A stretch of 5,868 nt of DNA, from the NCBI GenBank assembly GCA_023228225.1, contig JALOBO010000092.1, forward strand, positions 1-5,868, given 5' to 3'. The notes beneath the pieces are model-generated. The model saw only the letters and a program-made list of their open reading frames with translations, was not told the DNA's origin and made no database searches. The translations under genes were made by a program, and so were the position numbers. Below are positions 1-5,868 of the stretch, piece by piece. How positions within the stretch are numbered: the first letter of the stretch is position 1; each line of letters starts with the position of its first letter. The DNA is from Clostridia bacterium (GTDB taxonomy: Bacteria; Bacillota; Clostridia; Christensenellales; UBA1242).

Positions 1-1
1 A

Positions 2-2152
2 AAAATTGGACTTCTTATACTTATTTTTATTCTTTGTTATGCGTGTGGTTACGTATTAAATTTATACATTTCAAATCATTTTGTATTTGAATTTAAAATA
101 TCACAAGAATTATTGCTGGCACCAAAAGCATTTTTATATGGATTTGAAATGTTTGCAATAATATGCTTGATGATGATGTTTGCTTGGTATAAAGGCATTG
201 GAAAAAATCCAAAAAAAATTATGCAAGCAAGCGAAAAAGATAAAGAAATCTATACTGGTTTGGAAAATGCACATTTCCAAACTGACAAAGAAATATTTGC
301 AAATTACAAAACGATTGAATATTCAAAGTTATGTAAAACAGATATTGAAGGAATACCCGTAAAAGCGGAAGAAACAAATAAAGGATACAATATTACATTT
401 GCAAAATCAGCCCACACAATGATTATTGGAACGACTGGTTCTGGTAAAACAACAACATTTATTAATCCTGTTGTGCAAATACTTTCTCACACCCAAAACA
501 AGCCGTCTATGCTTATTTCAGACCCCAAAGGAGAATTATACTCTCTGCATGCAAAAAGCCTAATTAAGCAAGGATATGAGGTTAAAATACTTGATTTAAG
601 AAACCCATATTGTTCTATTAGGTGGAATCCACTAGAAAGACCTTATATGATGTATCAACAAATACTTGAACTTGATAGCAAAGTCAAAGTAAATGAAGAA
701 AGTGGCTATTATATTTTTGAAGATAAAATTTATTACAACAAAGACGAAATGATTGCTGCTGTTCAAGTTAGAAAACAAGAAATATTTGATGAAGTATATG
801 AGGACCTTAATGATGTTTGCTCTGTATTGTGTCCTGTTACAAATAAAGGAGAACCAATATGGGAAAGTGGCGCTAAAAACTTTATTTTAGCTATCACTCT
901 TGCAATGCTTGAAGATAGTGAAAAACCAGAACTTGGAATGACAAAAGAAAAATTTAATTTTTTTAACATCATGAAGATAGCAACTAATACTCAAAATGAT
1001 TGTGAAGATTTGATTGAATATTTTAAGGGTAGAAGTCCTATTTCAAAGTGTGTTAGTTTGTCTAAACAAGTGCTTGACGCAAGTGATAAAACCAGAGGTT
1101 CTTATCTATCGACTATATTTGATAAATTGGCTATGTTTAGTGATATGAGTATTTGTTCTTTGACAAGTGCAAATGAAATTAATTTTGGAAGTATTGCAAC
1201 AAAACCAACTGCATTATTTTTGCAAATACCAGATGAAAAAGAAACGCGTCATACCCTAGCCGCTATGGTAATTTTACAAGCATACAAGGAGCTTGTTGCA
1301 AAGGCAAATACTTGTTCAGATTTAGCGTTGCCAAGAAGTGTTTATTTCTTACTTGATGAGTTTGGCAACTTGCCTAAAATTTACAAACTTGAACAAATGA
1401 TTACAGTTGGTCGTAGTAGAAAAATTTGGTTTACTTTGGTTGTTCAATCATACGCACAACTTGCAAAAGTTTATGATGATAAATCTGCTGATATTATCAA
1501 ATCAAACTGCAATATACAAATTTTTATTGGAACTACTGACCTAAAAACAATTGAAGAATTTTCAAAGAAGTGCGGTAACTTTTCAATTATTCAAAGAAAT
1601 GTTAGTTTTTCATCATCAAATGATGGCGTAGGAAGTTCGGTTAGCGTTAAAGAACGCCCCTTAATATATCCAACCGAACTACAACAATTGAATTCCCCAA
1701 ATAATATGGGAAATGCAATTGTAAATGTATTTGGTTTTCCGCCAATCAAAAGTAAATATACACCAAGTTATTTGTGTAAAGCTTTTACATTGCAAAAAAC
1801 AAATCAATTACTATCTGCTGGAAAATATTTTAATGAAGAAAAAGTTTTTTACAATATGCTTTCAAGAAATCAAGCAATTAGTGGAAAAACAACAAAAGAA
1901 AGCAAAACAGAAATAAAAGATTTCATTGAAAGGCTAAAAATACAAATTGAAAACATTGATTTTGAGTGTATTGGCTCATTTGAAATGAAACCCAAACTCT
2001 TAAATTCAATTGAAAATAAAGACTACAAGCTTATGTCATCAATTTCAAAAGAATTGGAAACCACGGCAAAAAATTTGAATAGTGAAAATTACAAGGATTA
2101 TCAATTACTATATCAAAAAATTGATGGACTAATAAAGTTGGTGAAACTATGA
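2..2152 (+). CDS. virD4: VirD4/TraG-family type IV secretion coupling protein (5' partial)
   Basis: This is a hexameric inner-membrane ATPase of the coupling-protein family, which brings the relaxase-DNA complex to the type IV secretion channel. The frame is open from the left edge and 716 residues are present; the start is upstream. Residues below are numbered from the TTG at 113. Two N-terminal membrane helices (5-70 and 128-190) flank a loop of about 20 residues. Walker A GTTGSGKT is at residues 106-113 (428-451). The family motif DPKGE follows at 137-141 and WNPL at 171-174. Walker B YFLLDEFGNLP has Asp415 and Glu416. GRSRK is at 433-437, and VVQSYAQL has the conserved Gln445. The ending also fits the family: RPL.YPTELQQL, then GFPPIKSKY, then a charged, probably helical tail. 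About 40 residues (near 180-222) seem inserted between WNPL and the helical domain. The stop overlaps the next gene's start. The symbol is at family level only; orthology is not shown. Confidence 0.93.
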   Translation, partial: KIGLLILIFILCYACGYVLNLYISNHFVFEFKISQELLLAPKAFLYGFEMFAIICLMMMFAWYKGIGKNPKKIMQASEKDKEIYTGLENAHFQTDKEIFANYKTIEYSKLCKTDIEGIPVKAEETNKGYNITFAKSAHTMIIGTTGSGKTTTFINPVVQILSHTQNKPSMLISDPKGELYSLHAKSLIKQGYEVKILDLRNPYCSIRWNPLERPYMMYQQILELDSKVKVNEESGYYIFEDKIYYNKDEMIAAVQVRKQEIFDEVYEDLNDVCSVLCPVTNKGEPIWESGAKNFILAITLAMLEDSEKPELGMTKEKFNFFNIMKIATNTQNDCEDLIEYFKGRSPISKCVSLSKQVLDASDKTRGSYLSTIFDKLAMFSDMSICSLTSANEINFGSIATKPTALFLQIPDEKETRHTLAAMVILQAYKELVAKANTCSDLALPRSVYFLLDEFGNLPKIYKLEQMITVGRSRKIWFTLVVQSYAQLAKVYDDKSADIIKSNCNIQIFIGTTDLKTIEEFSKKCGNFSIIQRNVSFSSSNDGVGSSVSVKERPLIYPTELQQLNSPNNMGNAIVNVFGFPPIKSKYTPSYLCKAFTLQKTNQLLSAGKYFNEEKVFYNMLSRNQAISGKTTKESKTEIKDFIERLKIQIENIDFECIGSFEMKPKLLNSIENKDYKLMSSISKELETTAKNLNSENYKDYQLLYQKIDGLIKLVKL
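5..190 (+). other. Two N-terminal transmembrane helices of the coupling protein
   Basis: The first hydrophobic run, IGLLILIFILCYACGYV and a few more residues, lies at 5-70. It is upstream of the first in-frame TTG at 113, so it is missed if that TTG is taken as the start. The second, roughly AFLYGFEMFAIICLMMMFAW, lies at 128-190 and is followed by basic residues (KGIGKNPKK), as expected for a cytoplasmic side. Paired helices with a short outer loop are the standard membrane anchor of VirD4/TraG proteins, which supports extending the gene past the left edge. Confidence 0.85.
2140..2144 (+). promoter_or_regulatory. Ribosome binding site for the downstream surface-protein gene
   Basis: GGTGA matches the 3' part of the extended Shine-Dalgarno consensus (GGAGGTGA) and ends four bases before the ATG at 2149, which is the spacing that alignment predicts. 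It lies inside the last codons of the coupling-protein gene. Together with the ATGA stop/start overlap at 2149-2152 it supports this ATG as the start and suggests translational coupling. The core GGAGG is not complete, so the site may be modest on its own. Confidence 0.6.
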
Positions 2153-2211
2153 AAAAATTATTAATTTCAATTTTATGTGCTCTATGCTTAATACCAACTT
2201 TCTTGATTGCA
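2149..2211 (+). other. Sec signal peptide of the surface protein
   Basis: The N-terminus begins MKK, followed by an uninterrupted hydrophobic core (LLISILCALCLIPTFLIA, residues 4-21), then the polar RGT. The likely cleavage is after Ala21, though Leu at -3 is not ideal. Cys10 and Cys13 sit inside the core without a proper lipobox ([LVI]-[AST]-[GA]-C), so a lipoprotein is unlikely. If uncleaved, the segment would be an N-terminal membrane anchor. Confidence 0.75.
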
Positions 2212-5200
2212 AGAGGAACGCTCTCAATAAAACATAATAGTGGTCCGTCCACAATGGGTATAATTATTGGTCCTATTGTTGGACTTGATGATATCATCAC
2301 TGATGATGGCTCATCTACTAATGATTGGAGTTCATCTACTGGCGTTAAACAAGACACACCTTATACAGATGGTGCATTAAGACCTTACTCATCTTTATTT
2401 GTTAAAAACGATAAATTCAACACAGATTATAGTGGCGGTTGGCAATATGCTTCATTTGTTAAATATCTAAAAATTGTTAGAACAGATGGAAGAACAATTT
2501 ATGATGACGATGGTGTGTTAGATGTTAATTGGTGGAACAATGGTAATTTTGGCGGAAGTGATGAAATTGTTGATTATGCTGCTGACCTTTACGTAAGAAC
2601 ACAAATCATGCCATACAACTTTAAAGGTTTTCTTGGAAGTGTATTAAATGGTAAATGGCAATCAGGTGCTTTTTTTGATATTACTTGGGACGGTGGCGAG
2701 GACCCATGGGATAGTCAGTATTTTTCTATTCACGATAAAGACGCGAATGATATGGGCTCTGGTAACTACCGAAATAGCGGCGTTAATCCCGGACCCGAAT
2801 ATTACAAATTATGTGGCATGGATTATTGCAATGCCCCTTATGTAACAGTTGCAATACAAGGAAATGCTTACTGGGAAAATGGCTGGTGGGGTGGCACTGG
2901 AAATGGAAAAGATGTTTATTCTTTTATTAGTGGTTTTATGCCAAGAGCAAATAGAAATTGGAACAACACATTAAAAGTAAATTCTACTATTCCAACTGAT
3001 ACATACAACGGCAAAATTGCTTACTATTCCCCTAAATCATACACAGTAGTAGCAACTAATTTAAACAATTTTATCAAAATAAATAGTGTTCAAGCTACCC
3101 CAAAATATGGGACAAGTGTTGTGCCATATAAAGATGGTCATCATATTGATATTTCAAGTGAAGGATACACTTTGGTTGAAATTGAAAGTGGTAACGAAGA
3201 AGTTTACACTCCATACTATTGTTTTGTGGATAAAACATTGCCTGATATTGAATATACTTATCATAATTCCAATGCTCTTGAAAACAGAAAAGTTGGTGTG
3301 ATTAATACAAATGCAAATGGCGCTAAAAGTCAAACCATTAACGAAGGTGTTTTCAAAAGCCAAGTGCAAGTAAATTTTTCTGCTGACCTTTCAAAAGAAA
3401 GCCCAGAAACTGCAACATATACATACAATGGAATCACTAATCCATTAACAAGTGGAAGTTGGTTAAATCAAGAAGGAAGTTACACTGTAACCATAATAGA
3501 TAAAGTTGGAAATACTACAATAAGTAAATTTTTAATTGATAAATCTACCCCACAATATAATGTAAATAGATTGGAGAACGATACAAGTTACAAAGTTGCA
3601 AAATGGTATTTAGTTGATATTCCTTATGGATACACAGGTTATGGCAGTTATTCATTTGCAAAATATGATGACGCTTTAAGTTTTGCATGTAGTATTGAAA
3701 AACAAAATACAATTACTGAATACACATTAAACAACATAGATGACTTTACAAGCACACATTTAATAGCAAATGGAAATACTGTTAAAGTTGGAAAATATTG
3801 GCATTACAAATCAAAAGAAAATCCTAATTTATATGTTTATTATTTTGATGAAACATCACTCGATGACGCCATAAATTACCATGCAAAATCTTATGTTTCA
3901 AATGAACAAGTTTATAAATTAAACACTTTGCTTGCAACTAACAATTATGGAAATAAGATTGATAAAAGTGTATATTATAACATCATAAAATCAAATGAAA
4001 TAAATGCTTATATTATTAACGATTTTATTTTTAGATATTTAGACGATAGTGAAACCTACAAAATTTATTATGATTACCAAGAAGATAAGCAAGAGAACTG
4101 GAAAGAACTCATTTATAATACACCATTTAAAGAACAAGTAAATTCGCATGGACTTTATAAAATAAAAGAAATTGACTATGTTGGCAATGAAACAACATAT
4201 TATGTTTACTTGGATTTACTTGCACCAATGCTTGAAATTGAAGCTAAAATATATGGCAAAGATAAGATAATTTCTCAGACCATATCAAATAGTGATATTC
4301 CAAACAATGGTGAATTAATCTTCTATTATGAAAGTTTTAAAATAACCAACATTATTGAAGATTACAAATGGTGGGCTATGGAAATTAAATGTCCCAATGG
4401 CTCAATTCAAAGATTTACTTATTTAGATGAAATTCCAAATCTTGAAACTCTTGGTTCTGGTGAATTTACCATAACCATATCTGACCGTGTAGCAAATGAT
4501 TTTAAATTTAAGGTTTATATTTTAGGAAAAGCACCCACAGTTGATTTCACAACAATCAATGCAAATACGCAATTGAGAGTGAAAATCAATTCCGGGGAAA
4601 GTTACAACACGTTAACTGATTTAAATATTTATAGAAATGGAATCTGCTTAAATTCTGACATTGGATATGATGAGAATTTGCTTGATGAGACAAATGAAAT
4701 AATCTTTATTGATGTTACTACATCTAATTACATCTTTAATAAGGGCGGAATTTATGTTGTAGAACTTACTGATAACTTTGGAAGAACTTTATCCTACGAA
4801 TATAAATTTGAAAAGGATTTACCTACTGGAATATTGGTTGGGGTTAGTCATAATGGCAAGACAAAAGATGAAGTTAAATTCATTTACGATAGCAATAAAT
4901 ACTTTGTTGTTGTAACCGAAGATAACAACACTTGCTCGCCAAACCAATCTCAAAATGACAATATTATCACTATAACATTCTCGCCTATTGAAAATTCAAA
5001 ACATCTTTACAACATTACATTATTAGATAAATTTGATAATGAAAATTACAACATATATAATTTCACAATCAAAACAATTAAACCAATAATCAATTTATTT
5101 GGCGCCACTAACAATGGAACAACTGGTGGAAATGTGTATGCCACATGGGAAACAAATGAGGAACAATACACTGCTTTCTCAATCCTAAATGGCAACCAGC

Positions 5201-5868
5201 AAGAATATAAGAAAGGACAAGTGCTGTCCGTTGAAGGTAGTTATTCAATTACCCTAACTGATGAAATTGGAAACAAAGCAACAGTAAATTTTGTAATAGA
5301 CAAAACAATTGATTTTATAATATCTGACACAAGTGGAAAAACCTATGAAATAGAAGAAATAAAATATATCAACTTTGATATAAGACTAATTGCACAAGAA
5401 CCACTTACAGTTACCATTACAAACAACAATAGCCCTTATGAATATGAATTTGGTTTAATGATTACAGAGGAAGGAAGTTATTTAGTTAAGCTTTTAGACG
5501 AATTTGGAAACTCGATATTCTTTAATTTTGAAATTGATAAAACTCCACCCGAAGCTTCACTTTATGGAGTAGAAAATTTTGGAATTACTGGCAATCGTGC
5601 ATGGATTACATCACTTGAAAGCAACCTTACAAGCTGGTATGTAATAAATGATTTATTTACAATAAATTACAAACTTGGAACTGAAATAAAACAAGCGGGT
5701 AAATATAAACTTTATGTGTTTGACAGAGCAAAAAATTATATTAGTTTTGAGTTTGAAATTGATAACGAAATATCGTTTGATATTAACACTTACTATGGAG
5801 GTATTTCAAATGGCGGAGTTAGAATTATCGCAAACGAAAACTTGAAAATTGTTATGTATAAAGATGGC
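2149..5868 (+). CDS. Large secreted Ig-like-repeat surface protein, putative adhesin (3' partial)
   Basis: I do not recognise a named family for the whole protein. The frame runs 1240 codons without a stop and continues past the right edge. The ATG is chosen because it gives a good signal peptide, has GGTGA four bases upstream, and overlaps the previous stop as ATGA. Domains in order: signal peptide (1-21); Ser/Thr/Asp-rich stretch with a short hydrophobic patch (about 22-80); Trp/Gly/Asn-rich domain (about 60-271); Ig-like modules with conserved Tyr at 340 and 445; an unrelated segment (about 470-665); more Ig-like modules with Tyr (Phe in one) at 670, 773, 869, 954, 1032, 1111 and 1186. Such stalks usually project a binding domain from the cell surface. 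Any sorting signal (LPXTG, membrane anchor, cell-wall repeats) would be beyond the window. Its place directly behind a coupling-protein gene suggests a role in mating-pair contact or element-encoded adhesion, which is inference. A secreted effector or a carbohydrate-binding protein are alternatives. Confidence 0.88.
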   Translation, partial: MKKLLISILCALCLIPTFLIARGTLSIKHNSGPSTMGIIIGPIVGLDDIITDDGSSTNDWSSSTGVKQDTPYTDGALRPYSSLFVKNDKFNTDYSGGWQYASFVKYLKIVRTDGRTIYDDDGVLDVNWWNNGNFGGSDEIVDYAADLYVRTQIMPYNFKGFLGSVLNGKWQSGAFFDITWDGGEDPWDSQYFSIHDKDANDMGSGNYRNSGVNPGPEYYKLCGMDYCNAPYVTVAIQGNAYWENGWWGGTGNGKDVYSFISGFMPRANRNWNNTLKVNSTIPTDTYNGKIAYYSPKSYTVVATNLNNFIKINSVQATPKYGTSVVPYKDGHHIDISSEGYTLVEIESGNEEVYTPYYCFVDKTLPDIEYTYHNSNALENRKVGVINTNANGAKSQTINEGVFKSQVQVNFSADLSKESPETATYTYNGITNPLTSGSWLNQEGSYTVTIIDKVGNTTISKFLIDKSTPQYNVNRLENDTSYKVAKWYLVDIPYGYTGYGSYSFAKYDDALSFACSIEKQNTITEYTLNNIDDFTSTHLIANGNTVKVGKYWHYKSKENPNLYVYYFDETSLDDAINYHAKSYVSNEQVYKLNTLLATNNYGNKIDKSVYYNIIKSNEINAYIINDFIFRYLDDSETYKIYYDYQEDKQENWKELIYNTPFKEQVNSHGLYKIKEIDYVGNETTYYVYLDLLAPMLEIEAKIYGKDKIISQTISNSDIPNNGELIFYYESFKITNIIEDYKWWAMEIKCPNGSIQRFTYLDEIPNLETLGSGEFTITISDRVANDFKFKVYILGKAPTVDFTTINANTQLRVKINSGESYNTLTDLNIYRNGICLNSDIGYDENLLDETNEIIFIDVTTSNYIFNKGGIYVVELTDNFGRTLSYEYKFEKDLPTGILVGVSHNGKTKDEVKFIYDSNKYFVVVTEDNNTCSPNQSQNDNIITITFSPIENSKHLYNITLLDKFDNENYNIYNFTIKTIKPIINLFGATNNGTTGGNVYATWETNEEQYTAFSILNGNQQEYKKGQVLSVEGSYSITLTDEIGNKATVNFVIDKTIDFIISDTSGKTYEIEEIKYINFDIRLIAQEPLTVTITNNNSPYEYEFGLMITEEGSYLVKLLDEFGNSIFFNFEIDKTPPEASLYGVENFGITGNRAWITSLESNLTSWYVINDLFTINYKLGTEIKQAGKYKLYVFDRAKNYISFEFEIDNEISFDINTYYGGISNGGVRIIANENLKIVMYKDG
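2326..2961 (+). other. Trp/Gly/Asn-rich N-terminal domain of the surface protein, unknown function
   Basis: Residues about 60-271 hold 11 of the 20 tryptophans found in the 1240 visible residues, including WW at 128-129 and 246-247, with many Gly, Asn, Asp and Tyr. Notable local strings are DITWDGGEDPWD (177-188), LCGMDYC with Cys222 and Cys227, and YWENGWWGGTGNG (241-253). The composition resembles exposed beta-rich binding domains (lectin or carbohydrate-binding type), but no specific family is recognised and no catalytic motif is evident. Its position at the N-terminal end, before the Ig-like modules, is where a ligand-binding tip would be expected. The boundaries are approximate. Confidence 0.5.
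3163..5763 (+). repeat. Train of about nine divergent Ig-like modules
   Basis: Each module ends in a recurring signature: G-x-Y, about six residues, D-x-x-G-N, about ten residues, then I/V-D-K-T-x-P. Clear copies are EGSYTVTIIDKVGN (residues 442-455), GLYKIKEIDYVGN (668-680), EGSYSITLTDEIGN (1029-1042) and EGSYLVKLLDEFGN (1108-1121). Weaker ones are at 339-365, 771-796, 867-892, 953-979 and 1184-1205. The aromatic anchors are at residues 340, 445, 670, 773, 869, 954, 1032, 1111 and 1186, giving spacings of 105, 225, 103, 96, 85, 78, 79 and 75. This pattern is typical of bacterial Ig-like domains in Gram-positive surface proteins. DNA identity between copies is low, so these are old protein-level repeats. 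Module borders are approximate. Confidence 0.75.
3556..4143 (+). other. Non-Ig segment between the second and third Ig-like modules
   Basis: Residues about 470-665 interrupt the module spacing (225 between anchors instead of about 100) and lack the G-x-Y...D-x-x-G-N signature. The segment is rich in Tyr, Asn, Asp and Lys, with local strings such as YSFAKYDDALSFA (500-512), VGKYWHYKSKENPNLYVYYF (547-566), and DDAINYHAKSYV. These look like mixed alpha/beta structure and not an Ig sandwich. I do not recognise the family. It could be an inserted binding domain or a fused module acquired separately. Confidence 0.45.

Noticed and set aside
763..972. Minus-strand frame of 69 codons
   Set aside because: Lies wholly inside the coupling-protein ATPase domain, opposite conserved family sequence, and shows no family features.
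2149..2190. Possible lipoprotein signal because of Cys10 and Cys13 in the hydrophobic leader
   Set aside because: Both cysteines are within the hydrophobic core and the preceding residues (IL, AL) do not make a lipobox with a small residue at -1.
2100..2200. Search for a promoter or terminator between the two genes
   Set aside because: The genes overlap by four bases and no GC-rich hairpin followed by a T run, nor a convincing -35/-10 pair, is visible. AT-rich TATAAT-like strings occur by chance throughout.
2031..2357. Minus-strand frame of 108 codons across the gene junction
   Set aside because: It lies opposite the end of the coupling protein and the signal-peptide region of the surface protein, both well supported. 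It has no recognisable domain or convincing ribosome binding site, so it is a shadow frame.
2648..2845. Plus-strand frame of 65 codons in another frame, with hydrophobic runs
   Set aside because: Nested in the 1240-codon surface-protein frame. The hydrophobic appearance comes from reading the Trp/Gly-rich coding sequence out of frame.
3086..3369. Overlapping short frames on both strands (3086-3301 plus, 3154-3369 minus)
   Set aside because: Both lie within the long surface-protein frame at its first Ig-like module and have no independent support.
3472..5490. Short recurring DNA strings such as GAAGGAAGTTA as possible DNA-level direct repeats
   Set aside because: They coincide with the codons for the conserved E-G-S-Y of the Ig-like modules, and the flanking DNA is not similar, so they reflect protein conservation and not a mobile or recombinational repeat.

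Overview
The window is AT-rich (roughly one third G+C, judged by eye). It is coding on the + strand from end to end and holds two genes, both cut by the window edges. The composition, the AGA/ATA-heavy codon use and the architecture of both proteins suggest a low-GC Gram-positive bacterium (Bacillota or a relative, possibly an uncultured host-associated lineage), but the sequence alone does not fix the taxon. All 24 tryptophan codons in the two genes are TGG and there is no in-frame TGA, so the ordinary bacterial code applies and not the Mycoplasma-type code.

Positions 2-2152 encode the end of a VirD4/TraG-type coupling protein. This is the membrane-anchored ATPase that delivers relaxase-bound DNA or protein substrates to a type IV secretion channel. 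The reading frame is open to the left edge, and the upstream part supplies a first membrane helix, so the true start lies outside the window. The gene marks the region as part of a conjugative element (integrative element or plasmid) or a related type IV secretion locus.

Positions 2149-5868 hold one uninterrupted reading frame of 1240 codons that overlaps the coupling-protein stop by four bases (ATGA) and is still open at the right edge. It encodes a large exported protein: a Sec-type signal peptide, a short Ser/Thr/Asp-rich stretch, a Trp/Gly/Asn-rich N-terminal domain, and then a train of about nine divergent Ig-like modules. The modules are recognised by a recurring G-x-Y ... D-x-x-G-N ... 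(I/V)-D-K-T-x-P signature. An unrelated segment of about 200 residues lies between the second and third modules.

The tight overlap suggests the two proteins are made from one transcript and that translation of the second is coupled to the first. The simplest reading, which is inference, is that the second gene is a surface adhesin or mating-contact protein carried in a conjugation operon. No RNA gene, insertion sequence, CRISPR array, promoter or terminator is visible, and there is no intergenic space to hold one.
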